A stretch of DNA of 64,000 bases from Phycisphaerae bacterium (GTDB taxonomy: Bacteria; Planctomycetota; Phycisphaerae; UBA1845; Fen-1342), in NCBI GenBank assembly GCA_030428945.1, contig JAUIEC010000001.1, forward strand, positions 220,438 to 284,437. Direction: 5' to 3'. The translations under genes and the position numbers were made by a program. Of this stretch, positions 8,278-16,796 are shown one piece after another (within the stretch, counting starts at the first letter, position 1; every line of letters begins with the position of its first letter). The notes below the pieces were generated by a model. That model ran no database searches. It was not told the origin of the DNA and worked only from the letters and a program-made list of their open reading frames with translations.

Positions 8278-10365
8278 ATGTCCGACCGGGCCGAAACGTC
8301 ACTGCAGTACCTCAAGGGAGTCGGCCCGAAGCGTGCCCGGGCGCTGGAGTCGCTCGGGCTGAAGACCCTCCGCGACCTGCTGCTGTACTTTCCGTTCCGG
8401 CACGAGCCTGAGCAGGGCGAACTGCCCATCGCCGACCTGGTCGAGGGGACCGTCGCGACCATTCGCGGATCGATCTGCCACGTCGCCCGCCGGCACCCGA
8501 TGCTGGTGGCCGAGGTCGACGACGGCAGCCAGGCCTGCGAACTCCGCTGGTTCAACGCCACCCACGTCGCCCGCAACCTGCGGAGCGGCGCCACCGTCAT
8601 CGCGACCGGCAAGGTCAAGCGCTACAACGGCATCCTGCACCTCGCCCAGCCGCGGGTCGAGGTCTACCCGCCCGACGCCGACGGACCGCCGAACCCGGTT
8701 CAGCCACGACTCGTCGGCGTCTATCGCGTCAACCCGCAGGTGACCAACGCCGGGCTGCGGGCCGCGATCGACACGCTGCTGCCCGAGGCCGAGGCGATCC
8801 TCGACGAGCCGCTGCCGATCGCTCTCCGCGAGGCCCGCGACCTGCCCGACCGCGTCGCCGCCGTGCGCGGCATGCACCAGCCCGCTAGCGAGGCGGAACT
8901 CGAACGGGCCCGCCGCCGGATCGCCTACGAGGAACTGTTCCTGATGCAGCTCGGCCTCGCCGTCCGGCGGCGACACCTGCTCGACCGCGAACACGGCTAC
9001 AAGCTTCGCATCACGCCCGAAATCGACCGGCGGATCCGGGCCCGGTTCCCGTTCCCGCTGACCAGCTTCCAGGATGACGCCCTCCGCGAGATCGTCCGTG
9101 ACCTGGCCGACGGCCGCCCGATGACCCGGCTCCTGCAGGGCGATGTCGGCAGTGGCAAGACGGTCGTCGCGCTCTATGCCTGCCTGCTTGCGATCGCCGG
9201 CGGACACCAGGCCGCGATCATGGCCCCGACCGAGGTCCTCGCCCAGCAGCATTACGCCCGGATCGAACAGTACCTGCGCGGCAGCCGCGTCCGCCGGGCC
9301 CTGCTGCGCGGCCGGATGAAGCCCGTCGAGCGGAACCGGATCATCGCCGACACCGAGGCCGGCCGGCTGAACCTGCTGGTCGGGACGCACGCGCTGCTGC
9401 AGTCGGATGTCGCGTTCCAGTCGCTCGGCCTGGTGATCGTCGACGAGCAGCACAAGTTCGGCGTGCAGCAGCGGGTCGGCCTGCGGACCAAGGGCGTCCG
9501 CCCGCACTGCCTGGTGATGACGGCCACCCCGATTCCCCGTTCGCTGGCGATGACGGTGCTGGGCGACCTCGAGGTCTCGGCCATTCGCGGGGCACCACCC
9601 GGACGCGGCTCGGTCCGCACGCGGATCATCTGGCCGGCGAAGTGGCATGAAGCGCTGGCGGCGCTGCGCCCGCGGCTGGAGGCGGGCGAGCAGGCGTACT
9701 TCGTCTGTCCGGCCATCGGCGGAGGCGACGCGGAGGAGGATGCCCGGAAGAAGGTCCGGCTGGTGACGGCCGAGGAGAGTTTCGCGCGGCTCGCGGAGGG
9801 GCCGTGGGCCGGGCTGCGGCTCGGGCTGCTGCACGGCAGTCTGAAGGCGGATGAGAAGCAGGCCGTGCTCGACCGATTCGCGGCCAACGAACTGCACGCG
9901 GTGGTGGCGACGACGGTGGTCGAGGTCGGGGTCGACGTGCCGAACGCGACGATGATGGTGATCGAGAACGCCGATCGCTTCGGGCTGTCGCAGTTGCACC
10001 AGTTGCGGGGTCGGGTCGGTCGCGGCCGTGGCGACAGCCTGTGCCTGCTGATCGCCCGTTCGCGGAGCGCCAAGGTCCGTGAGCGGCTGGGCGTACTGCG
10101 GGAGACGACGGACGGCTTCCGGATCGCGGAGACCGATCTGAAGCTGCGCGGGCCGGGCGAACTGCTCGGCACCCGTCAGCACGGCCTGCCGGAGCTTCAG
10201 GTGGCGAGCATGGTCGACGACTTCGAACTGCTCGAACTGGCCCGCGACGACGCGTTCGCCCTGGCGGCCGAGGACCCGAAGCTGATGCGTCCCGAGCACA
10301 AGCGCCTGCGCGCGGCCGTCCGCCGGCAACTCGGCGACCGTCTGACGCTGCTGGATTCGGGCTGA
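8278..10365 (+). CDS. recG: ATP-dependent DNA helicase RecG
   Basis: 695 residues, normal length for RecG. The N-terminal wedge/OB region (LKGVGPKRARALESLGLKTLRDLL at 10-33; TIRGSICHVARR) binds branched DNA. The superfamily 2 motor has Walker A GDVGSGKT (about 287), DEQH (about 387), MTATPIPRSL (about 414), and in the second lobe VVATTVVEVGVDVPNA and QLRGRVGRG. The enzyme remodels stalled forks and Holliday junctions in the cytoplasm. The coding region ends at a normal RecG C-terminus, and an octamer array starts immediately after the stop codon. Confidence 0.97.
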   Translation: MSDRAETSLQYLKGVGPKRARALESLGLKTLRDLLLYFPFRHEPEQGELPIADLVEGTVATIRGSICHVARRHPMLVAEVDDGSQACELRWFNATHVARNLRSGATVIATGKVKRYNGILHLAQPRVEVYPPDADGPPNPVQPRLVGVYRVNPQVTNAGLRAAIDTLLPEAEAILDEPLPIALREARDLPDRVAAVRGMHQPASEAELERARRRIAYEELFLMQLGLAVRRRHLLDREHGYKLRITPEIDRRIRARFPFPLTSFQDDALREIVRDLADGRPMTRLLQGDVGSGKTVVALYACLLAIAGGHQAAIMAPTEVLAQQHYARIEQYLRGSRVRRALLRGRMKPVERNRIIADTEAGRLNLLVGTHALLQSDVAFQSLGLVIVDEQHKFGVQQRVGLRTKGVRPHCLVMTATPIPRSLAMTVLGDLEVSAIRGAPPGRGSVRTRIIWPAKWHEALAALRPRLEAGEQAYFVCPAIGGGDAEEDARKKVRLVTAEESFARLAEGPWAGLRLGLLHGSLKADEKQAVLDRFAANELHAVVATTVVEVGVDVPNATMMVIENADRFGLSQLHQLRGRVGRGRGDSLCLLIARSRSAKVRERLGVLRETTDGFRIAETDLKLRGPGELLGTRQHGLPELQVASMVDDFELLELARDDAFALAAEDPKLMRPEHKRLRAAVRRQLGDRLTLLDSG

Positions 10366-10466
10366 AGGGAGGGAGCCAGGGAGCCAGGGAGCAAGGGAGC
10401 CAGGGAGCAAGGGAGCCAGGGAGCAAGGGAGCCAGGGAGCCAGGGAGCGAGGGAGCAGGGAGCGAG
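10366..10466. repeat. octamer array (GGGAGCCA/GGGAGCAA/GGGAGCGA)
   Basis: About eleven 8-bp units begin at the first base after the recG stop codon, with the purine-rich side on the recG coding strand. The gap 10366-10766 between convergent recG and htrA holds this array, a composite element and an inverted array, and no gene. Confidence 0.92.
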
Positions 10467-10531
10467 GCCCTTGAACGTTCCGGGGTTCCCCTTTCATTGC
10501 ACGTCCCGGGTGCCCCTTCGTTGCACGGTCC

Positions 10532-10700
10532 GGGTGCCCCACCCTTGAGTGAGCGCAGCGAACGGAAGGGTGGGGGACTGCGTTGGACCGCAACGCAGAG
10601 AAAGCACCGCGACACAGAAGAGCCACGCGGTGCGGCATCGACGCCTGTGTCTCCCGGGTCGGATGGAGTCGCGGACCGCCGCGTCGATGACGCACCCTAC
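10532..10700. repeat. composite palindromic element, copy 2
   Basis: 169 bp, the same length, orientation and two-part structure as 8022-8190. There are scattered substitutions: GAGTGAGCGCAGCGAACGG in the part A loop, and a changed central segment in part B. It is flanked by octamer arrays that are inverted relative to each other. Confidence 0.88.
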
Positions 10701-10704
10701 AACT

Positions 10705-10762
10705 CTCGCTCCCTGGCTCCCTGGCTCCCTCGCTCCCTTGTTCCGTGGCTCCCTTGTTCCGC
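10705..10762. repeat. octamer array (CTCCCTGG/GTTCCGTG)
   Basis: About seven CTCCCTGG/CTCCCTTG units, inverted relative to the array at 10366-10466, so the two can pair around the composite element. The purine-rich side lies on the coding strand of htrA, just past its stop codon. Confidence 0.88.
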
Positions 10763-10766
10763 CGTC

Positions 10767-12104
10767 TCATCCATCCGCGCGGAGCATGACGCGCCAGCGG
10801 AACGGTGGATCCGCGTTGAGGCGGAGGCCTTCGACGTAGACCTGTTCGCCGGGTTTGACTCGTTCCAGGATCAGGCCGAGCTGGTCGATGCTGCTGACCG
10901 GGTAGCGGTCGACCGAGCGGATCAGGTCGTTGGCGATGATCTCGGCCCGGTCGGCGGCGCTTCGCCGGTTCACGCGCCGGACCAGCAGGCCGATGTCGCG
11001 CGGCAACTGGTAGCGCCGCCGGATGTCCTCGGGAAACGGCTCGACCTCGACGCCCAGCAGGCGCTTCGCCAGCGCGTTGCCGTCCGGGGCCGGGATCGTT
11101 TCGAGCGGGACCGTCACCTGCCGGGCGGTGTCCAGGCGCCCGCGGCGGTAGTTCAGCAGCACGTCGCTGCCCGGCCGCTGGCGGAGCAGTTCGGCGTAGT
11201 AGTCGAATCCGTCCCGGATCGGCCGGCCGTTGAAGGCGACCAGTTCGTCGCCGCTGCGGATGCCGGCCCGGGCGGCGGGGCTGCCGGGCTCGACGTAGAC
11301 GACCTGGGCGGGGGCTCGCGAGACGTGCAGTCCGAAGCGGACGCGCTCGCGGCGTTCGATGTCGAGGATCGCCGGCAGCAGTTCCCACAGGCGTCCGACC
11401 GGAATGGCGAAACCGACGTTCTGGGCGTCGCCGCGAATCGCGGTGTTGATGCCGATCAGCTCGCCGTTGATGTTCAGCAGCGGCCCGCCGGAGTTGCCGG
11501 GGTTGATCGCCGCGTCGGTCTGGATCAGTCCGTCGTACTCGGTGTCGCTGCCGAATTCGAGTTGCCGGTCGAGGGCGCTGACGATTCCGCTGGTGACCGT
11601 GTGCTGCAGGCCGAGCGGGTTGCCGATCGCCACCACCGTTTCGCCGATCAGGATGTCGTCGCTCTGCCCGAGCGGCAGGGCCTTCAGCGGTCGGCCGGTG
11701 TCGACCTTCAGGATCGCGAGGTCGTGCTGGTTGTCAATTCCGACCGGCTGGGCCGGGAAGGTTTTGCCGTCGGCGAAGCTGACACCGATGTCCGAGGCGC
11801 GGGCGATCACGTGCGAGTTCGTGACGATGTAGCCGCTCTCGTGGACGACGAAGCCCGAGCCGACGCTGTGGACCGCCCGCCGGCTGCGGGGCATGCGCCC
11901 GAAAATGTCCTCGAAGGGCGACCGCGTCTCCTGGATCCGCGTGGTGCTGATGTTGACGACCGCGTCGCGCGAGCGTTCGAAGACCTCGACGATCGGCGTC
12001 CGGCGGCGGTCCCGGGTGGTCTGGGCCACGGCCGCCGGCAGGCTGACGAGCAGCAGCAGGGCGGTGGCGACGGCAATGCGCGCTGGTTGATGCTTCATAT
12101 TCAT
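10767..12104 (-). CDS. HtrA/DegP-type periplasmic serine protease
   Basis: 445 residues. The signal peptide is MKHQPARIAVATALLLLVSLPAAVA. The trypsin-like domain carries His in VTNSHVIA (about 100), Asp in NQHDLAILK (about 130) and Ser in NPGNSGGPLL (about 205). PDZ1 (AGIRSGDELVAFNGRPI, about 290) and PDZ2 (SAADRAEIIANDLIRSVDRYPVSSI, about 385) follow, giving the DegP/DegQ arrangement. It degrades or chaperones misfolded envelope proteins. A long basic stretch before the His (RMPRSRRAVHSVGSGF) matches the family LA-loop region. Two further ATGs (12110, 12098) are possible starts; none has a clear ribosome-binding site. Confidence 0.93.
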   Translation of the reverse strand: MNMKHQPARIAVATALLLLVSLPAAVAQTTRDRRRTPIVEVFERSRDAVVNISTTRIQETRSPFEDIFGRMPRSRRAVHSVGSGFVVHESGYIVTNSHVIARASDIGVSFADGKTFPAQPVGIDNQHDLAILKVDTGRPLKALPLGQSDDILIGETVVAIGNPLGLQHTVTSGIVSALDRQLEFGSDTEYDGLIQTDAAINPGNSGGPLLNINGELIGINTAIRGDAQNVGFAIPVGRLWELLPAILDIERRERVRFGLHVSRAPAQVVYVEPGSPAARAGIRSGDELVAFNGRPIRDGFDYYAELLRQRPGSDVLLNYRRGRLDTARQVTVPLETIPAPDGNALAKRLLGVEVEPFPEDIRRRYQLPRDIGLLVRRVNRRSAADRAEIIANDLIRSVDRYPVSSIDQLGLILERVKPGEQVYVEGLRLNADPPFRWRVMLRADG

Positions 12105-12226
12105 GATCATAGGGACGGCGCTGCCCGCCGGGGCCCGTCAAAATTCGGGGTCCGGATCGGCTCCGGGGGGCCCGGGCACGCCTGGCGGGGGCGTGGCCGG
12201 ATTTGGGCCGATCAGAGGTCGTTCGA

Positions 12227-12255
12227 TTGCCAGCGTCGGGGCGGGGTGCCATAAT
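12227..12255 (+). promoter_or_regulatory. sigma-70 type promoter for the zinc-ribbon/RNase H genes
   Basis: TTGCCA (12227-12232), a 17-nt GC-rich spacer, then CATAAT (12250-12255). Transcription would start near 12262, leaving a leader of about 40 nt before the ATG at 12304. Confidence 0.6.
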
Positions 12256-12303
12256 GCCGGGTTCACGGGATCGTTCCGATCGCGGCGACAGCGGGAGTAA
12301 CGG

Positions 12304-13035
12304 ATGGGTGCACAAGTTGAGGCGCTGCGCAATTTGCAGGATGTTCAGTTGCAGATCGTGGACATTCAGCAGCAGTGTGCTCGCATCGAACGGCGGGTCG
12401 ATGCCCAGGAGCGAAAGATCCGCACCATGGACCGCGACCTCGAGAAACGCCACGACGAACTGCGGCGTGACGAGGTCCGCCTGAACACCCTCGAGGTCGA
12501 CGTCGCCGGCCGCACGGCCAACATCGACAAGCTCCGCGAACACCTCAACACCGTCCGCACCAACAAGGAATACGCGGACATCATGGCCCAGATCAACAAC
12601 GAGAAGGCCGACACCACCAAGGTCGAGTCCGAGGCCATGGAGGTGATGGAGATCGTCGAAGGCAAGCGGCAGGAGATCGCCGGGCACGACGAGACCCGCG
12701 CCCGGGAAGTCGCCCGCCTCGAGGAACTCCGGACCGAACTCGACCAGCTACGACAGACCTTCGCGCCGCGCCTGGCCAAGCTCGAAGAACAGAAACAGGC
12801 CGTCGTCGCGGGGATCGACCCCGGTGTCGTGACCCTCTTCGAACGCGTCTCGGAACGCTACGACGGCGAAGTCCTCGCCGAAGTCGTGCGACCCAACCCG
12901 CGGCTCGACGAGTTCCGCTGCAACGGCTGCCACATGCAGCTTCGCACCGACATCGCCAACGCACTGATGACCCGCGACGAAGTGCAGACCTGCAAGACCT
13001 GCGGCCGGATCCTCTTCATCCGCACCGGGGCCTGA
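12304..13035 (+). CDS. coiled-coil protein with C4 zinc ribbon (zf-RING_7/DUF164 type)
   Basis: 243 residues. Residues about 1-175 are an uninterrupted antiparallel coiled coil (ELRRDEVRLNTLEVDV; LREHLNTVRTNKEYADIMAQI). The C-terminus has a four-Cys zinc ribbon, CNGC (about 205) and CKTC (about 230), ending GRILF. This is the conserved architecture whose members are annotated as nucleic-acid-binding zinc-ribbon proteins and usually sit beside RNase H or DUF34 (NIF3) genes. RNase HI lies 7 nt downstream, so the two are probably one operon. The exact role is unknown. Confidence 0.85.
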   Translation: MGAQVEALRNLQDVQLQIVDIQQQCARIERRVDAQERKIRTMDRDLEKRHDELRRDEVRLNTLEVDVAGRTANIDKLREHLNTVRTNKEYADIMAQINNEKADTTKVESEAMEVMEIVEGKRQEIAGHDETRAREVARLEELRTELDQLRQTFAPRLAKLEEQKQAVVAGIDPGVVTLFERVSERYDGEVLAEVVRPNPRLDEFRCNGCHMQLRTDIANALMTRDEVQTCKTCGRILFIRTGA

Positions 13036-13042
13036 GGCCGTC

Positions 13043-13813
13043 ATGTCGATCGTCCTCAACGTCGATGGCGGCGCTCGCGGCAATCCCGGCCCGGCCGGGG
13101 CCGGCATCGTGCTCGCCACCGAGGAAGGCCAGCCGCTCTTCGAGGCCGCCTACTGGCTCGGCACCCAGACCAACAACGCGGCCGAATACCTGGCGCTGAT
13201 CCGCGGCCTGCAGTCTTACCTGGAACGTTCGGACGAGCCGCTGGCGATTCGCTCGGACAGCGAACTGGTCGTCAAGCAGATCACCGGCGTCTATCGCGTC
13301 AAGAACCCCGGTCTCGTGCCGCTTTTCGAACAGGCCCAGATGCTGCTGCTGCGGATCCGTGTCTGGAAGATCCAGCACGTGCGGCGCGAGCGCAACCAGC
13401 GGGCCGACGAACTCGCCAACCTGGCGATGGACCAGCGGCAGGACCTGGTCCTGACCGGCGAGGCCGCCACGGCCGAGACAAGTGAATCGCCGCCCCCGGC
13501 CGATGCCGACTCGCCGCCGGACGACTCACCGCCCGCGACCGAAGGGGACGAAGACCGCCTGCTGTCCGTCTCGACCGAGCGGCAGCCCGACCGCCGGGCC
13601 TGCCCGGCCCCCGACTGGTGCCGTCAGCCCGCCCGGATCGGCACGACCCTGCCCGAGGGCATCTGCCTGTACGCGGCCCACGCCCTGACCCCGACGCTCG
13701 TCGCCGCCCGGAACACCGCGGCCGGCGAATTCCAGACGATTCCGCCGCTGACGATCCGCTGCAACCACGAGGGCTGCCACGCCAGCTTCAAGGTCGCACC
13801 CGCGTCCGAGTGA
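13043..13813 (+). CDS. rnhA: RNase HI-family protein with Cys-rich C-terminal extension
   Basis: 256 residues. Residues 1-135 are an RNase HI fold of the RNH-like (reverse-transcriptase-like) subtype: Asp in LNVDGGARGNPGPAGAG (about 7), Glu in NNAAEYLALIRGL (about 51), Asp in IRSDSELVVKQI (about 73) and Asp in NQRADELANLA (about 120), the four metal-binding carboxylates. It degrades RNA in RNA:DNA hybrids. After an acidic Pro/Ala/Asp linker (140-180) comes a 70-residue extension with four Cys (CPAPDWC ... GICLY ... CNHEGC), not part of RNase HI. I do not recognise it with confidence. Confidence 0.88.
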   Translation: MSIVLNVDGGARGNPGPAGAGIVLATEEGQPLFEAAYWLGTQTNNAAEYLALIRGLQSYLERSDEPLAIRSDSELVVKQITGVYRVKNPGLVPLFEQAQMLLLRIRVWKIQHVRRERNQRADELANLAMDQRQDLVLTGEAATAETSESPPPADADSPPDDSPPATEGDEDRLLSVSTERQPDRRACPAPDWCRQPARIGTTLPEGICLYAAHALTPTLVAARNTAAGEFQTIPPLTIRCNHEGCHASFKVAPASE

Positions 13814-13938
13814 AACAGCGAACACGAGAAGGCGTGAGGGGAGGGCCTCGGCCGGAGAAGCCCGGCCTTGAGTTTCGTGTGCCCCGTTTCCCGAGCTTCA
13901 CGCCTCGTTATCGGCCGGCCCCTGCCCGGTGGGATTTA

Positions 13939-13982
13939 CCTGTTCTTAACAGGCCCGGGCTACCCTTTCGCCCGGATACTAT
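13939..13982 (+). promoter_or_regulatory. activator-type promoter of the two-component operon (candidate)
   Basis: A palindrome CCTGTT-CTT-AACAGG (13939-13953) lies about 23 nt upstream of TACTAT (13977-13982), with no -35 match. Spacing of a dyad in place of the -35 is what an activated promoter would show, and CTGT-containing half-sites resemble Pho boxes. Autoregulation by the encoded response regulator is plausible but unproven. Confidence 0.4.
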
Positions 13983-14018
13983 TGGCAATTGCCTGGTCCA
14001 CCGGGGAGGATGTCCGAG

Positions 14019-14732
14019 ATGAGTCAGCAGGTGCGCAGTGTCGTTGTGATCGAGGACGAAAGCGATCTGGCCAGCGTGCTCCGCTACCACCTGGAGCGCG
14101 AAGGCTATCGCTGCCGGCTGGCCGAGGATGGCGAAGCCGGCCTGGCCGAGGTCTCGCGCAATCCTCCCGACCTGGTCGTGCTCGATCGCATGCTGCCGCG
14201 CCTGTCCGGCGACGACGTCGCCCAGCGGATGCGGCAGGACCCGCGGACCAGTCGCATCCCGATCATCATGCTGACCGCCAAGGCCGAGGACGAGGACGAA
14301 CTGGTCGGCTTCGCGCTCGGCGTGGACGACTACATCCGCAAGCCGTTTTCGGTCAAGCTGCTCCTCGCGCGGATGGCCGCCATCCTGCGGCGCGACAGCC
14401 AGAGCGAAGCGGCCGGCGAAGTGTTCACCACCGGTCCGGTCGTGGTCGACCGCGGCCGGCACGAGGTCATCTGCGACGGGCGGTCCCTGGAGCTGACCGC
14501 GACCGAGTTCCGCCTGCTCGATGCCCTGATCCGCGCCAAGGGACGCGTCCTCAGTCGCGAGCAGTTGCTCGATGCGTCGATCGGGCAGGGTGCGGCCGTC
14601 ACCGATCGGGCGATCGATGTTCACGTCGCCTCGCTCCGCAAGAAGCTGACCCGCTCGAACGACTTCATCCAGACCGTGCGCGGCGTCGGCTACGCATTCC
14701 GCATCACGGAAGAAGAGCCGGCCAGGAGGTAA
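14019..14732 (+). CDS. OmpR/PhoB-family response regulator
   Basis: 237 residues. The receiver domain (about 1-125) has the acidic pair IEDESD, phospho-acceptor Asp in DLVVLDRMLP (about 58), Thr in LTAKAED and Lys in IRKPF. The DNA-binding winged helix (about 140-235) has LTATEFRLLDALIRAKGRVLSREQLL and the recognition/wing region TDRAIDVHVASLRKKL. It is closest in style to PhoB. The ATG at 14019 has GGGGAGG 9 nt upstream; an ATG at 14010 directly abuts that site. It is co-transcribed with the kinase 10 nt downstream. Confidence 0.92.
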   Translation: MSQQVRSVVVIEDESDLASVLRYHLEREGYRCRLAEDGEAGLAEVSRNPPDLVVLDRMLPRLSGDDVAQRMRQDPRTSRIPIIMLTAKAEDEDELVGFALGVDDYIRKPFSVKLLLARMAAILRRDSQSEAAGEVFTTGPVVVDRGRHEVICDGRSLELTATEFRLLDALIRAKGRVLSREQLLDASIGQGAAVTDRAIDVHVASLRKKLTRSNDFIQTVRGVGYAFRITEEEPARR

Positions 14733-14742
14733 GCGACCGGCG

Positions 14743-16551
14743 ATGACAGCCCGCGGCGCCTGGCGTCTGTACGTTCTCGGGGTCATCGCGCTCGCGCTGC
14801 CGTTCGGGATCGCGTTCTGGCTGACCACCGCCGAGCAGCAGCGCGTGCTGCATCTCGAGTGCCGCCGGCACCTGCTGTCCGAAGCGGGCCTCGCCCGCGC
14901 GACCCTGGCCGCGACCTGGCCGCGTCCTTCGCCCGAACTGCTCGCCCGCCTGGCCCGGACCTTCGCGGGCGACGGGGCCCACTTCGCCATCCTCTCGCAG
15001 GACCTGGACCCGCTGATCGCCGGCGAGGACATCCTGCACGACCGGCTGATCAGCGACCCGGTCGTGCGGGCCGCGCGCGACGCCGGATCGGCCTCCGACT
15101 TCCGCCAGTTCAACGCAACCTGGTACGCGCTTGCGGCCGTCGCGACCGATGCGCCGGCCGGCGTGATCGTGCTGGCCCGTCCGCTGCCGACCCCGCTGAG
15201 CGCTGCCGGCGGGCTCTGGCGGCAACTGCTGGTCGTGGCCGCGATCGCGGCGCTGACCGGGCTGGCCGTCGTGATGCTCTGGCTGCGGCGCCGGCGGCTG
15301 CTTGTCCGGCGACTGGTGCGAGGTGCCCGGAACCTGCCGGCCGGCAATCTGCTGAGCCGGGTCGAGGCGAGCGGATCGGACGAACTGGCGATGCTGGCGG
15401 CATCGCTGCATGTGATTCGCCGCCGGCTGGCCCGCCAGGTCCGTCGGATCGAGGAGCAGCGGGCGATGCTCGACGCTCTGATCCGCGAACTGCGCGAGGG
15501 CGTCATCGTCATCGGCGACAACGGCCGCGTGCTGCTGATGAACCCGGCCGCGGTTCGCCTGCTGAGCCTGGAGGGCGACAGCGAGGCGTACATCGGCAAG
15601 CCGGTCGCCGGCTTCGTGTCGGAGAAGACACTCGGCGAGCTGATGCGCCCTGTGCCGAGCGACGCGGACACGCAGCGGACGGCCCCGCGTCAGGCCCGCG
15701 TCGAGCTGGATTCGGACAGCGGGCCCCGCACGCTGCGGGCGCACGCGGCGCAGTTGACGCTGGCTTCGCCGGACGGGAGCGGAACGCGGACCACCAGCCG
15801 CCTGGTCGTGCTGACCGACATCACCGAACTGCAGCGGACGATCCAGATGCGGACCGACTTCGTGGCCAACGCCTCGCACGAACTGCGGACGCCGCTGTCG
15901 ACGATCCGGGCCGCAACCGAGGCCCTGCTGGCGATGGACCTGGCGAGCGATGCCGAAGCGGCGATGAACTTCGCGGGCGTGATCGAGCGGAACACCGGCC
16001 GGCTGGAAGAGCTGGTGTCGGACCTGCTGGATCTTTCCAAGCTCGAAGCGCTCGAGAGCCGCTTTGCGCCGGAGGAGGTGCGGGTCGCGCGTCTGCTGGG
16101 CGAACTGCACGACCGTTTCGAGGATCCGCTGGCCCGCGGGCGGTTGCGCTGGGAAGCGTCGTGCAGTCCGACGGACCTGGCGACGGTCGAGATCAACCAG
16201 CACCTGCAGCGGCTGGTGCTCGACAACCTGGTCGACAACGCGATCAAGTACACCGAGCCGGGCGGGCTGATCTCGGTCCGGCTGGAACGGGCGGTGGACA
16301 GCCTGACGGTCCGCGTCCGCGACACGGGCTGCGGCATTCCGCAGGAGGAACGCAAACGCGTCTTCGAGCGGTTCTACCAGGTCGCCCGCGACCGCAGCGG
16401 CCAGCGGCCGGGCACCGGGCTGGGTCTCTCGATCATCCGCCACGCCGTGTCGGTCATGGGCGGGCACGTGCAACTCGAAAGCGAAGTCGGCGTCGGCACC
16501 GAAGTCAGCTTCACCATCCCGCAGCCAACACTCGAATCAGTGAGCAAGTAA
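14743..16551 (+). CDS. PhoR-like membrane sensor histidine kinase
   Basis: 602 residues. Two membrane helices (about 8-26 and 160-183) flank a periplasmic sensor of about 135 residues. A HAMP-like linker, a PAS domain (about 240-360) and HisKA (phospho-His in NASHELRTPLSTI, about 380) follow. The HATPase_c domain has N box DNLVDNAIKYTEPGG, G1 DTGCGIP and G2 GTGLGLSI. The PAS-before-HisKA order with a short periplasmic loop is that of PhoR. The kinase would phosphorylate the regulator encoded just upstream. Its last two codons (SK) and the TAA stop lie inside the first unit of an octamer array. Confidence 0.92.
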   Translation: MTARGAWRLYVLGVIALALPFGIAFWLTTAEQQRVLHLECRRHLLSEAGLARATLAATWPRPSPELLARLARTFAGDGAHFAILSQDLDPLIAGEDILHDRLISDPVVRAARDAGSASDFRQFNATWYALAAVATDAPAGVIVLARPLPTPLSAAGGLWRQLLVVAAIAALTGLAVVMLWLRRRRLLVRRLVRGARNLPAGNLLSRVEASGSDELAMLAASLHVIRRRLARQVRRIEEQRAMLDALIRELREGVIVIGDNGRVLLMNPAAVRLLSLEGDSEAYIGKPVAGFVSEKTLGELMRPVPSDADTQRTAPRQARVELDSDSGPRTLRAHAAQLTLASPDGSGTRTTSRLVVLTDITELQRTIQMRTDFVANASHELRTPLSTIRAATEALLAMDLASDAEAAMNFAGVIERNTGRLEELVSDLLDLSKLEALESRFAPEEVRVARLLGELHDRFEDPLARGRLRWEASCSPTDLATVEINQHLQRLVLDNLVDNAIKYTEPGGLISVRLERAVDSLTVRVRDTGCGIPQEERKRVFERFYQVARDRSGQRPGTGLGLSIIRHAVSVMGGHVQLESEVGVGTEVSFTIPQPTLESVSK

Positions 16552-16711
16552 GCAAGTGAGCAAGTAAGCAAGTAAGCAAGTAAGCAAGTAAGCAAGTGAA
16601 CAAGTGAACAAGTGAGCAAGTCCCCAGGTAAGCAAGTGAGCAAGTGAGCAAGTCACCAGGTAAGCAAGTAAGCAAGTGAGCTAATCAGCAAGTGCGCAGC
16701 AGCAAGTCAGC
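16541..16711. repeat. long octamer array (AAGTAAGC/AAGTGAGC) after the kinase
   Basis: Around twenty degenerate units of AAGCAAGT/GAGCAAGT run for about 170 bp, starting inside the last codons of the kinase gene. The unit supplies TAA or TGA in every reading frame on the plus strand, but no stop on the minus strand. Confidence 0.92.
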
Positions 16712-16733
16712 GGGAAGCCGACCGAGCAGTCCT

Positions 16734-16774
16734 TCCCTCCTTGCTCCCTTGCTCCCTGGCTCCCTCGCTCCCTG
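16734..16774. repeat. octamer array (CTCCCTTG/CTCCCTCG) before a promoter
   Basis: Five units of pyrimidine-rich octamer end 8 nt before the -10 hexamer TATGAT of the next gene. Confidence 0.88.
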
Positions 16775-16782
16775 AAAAGGTG

Positions 16783-16788
16783 TATGAT
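16783..16788 (+). promoter_or_regulatory. -10 element of the zinc-ribbon membrane protein gene
   Basis: TATGAT ends 8 nt before the ATG at 16797, predicting a leaderless transcript. No ribosome-binding site is visible and the -35 position is inside an octamer array. Confidence 0.45.
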
Positions 16789-16796
16789 CCCACCTC

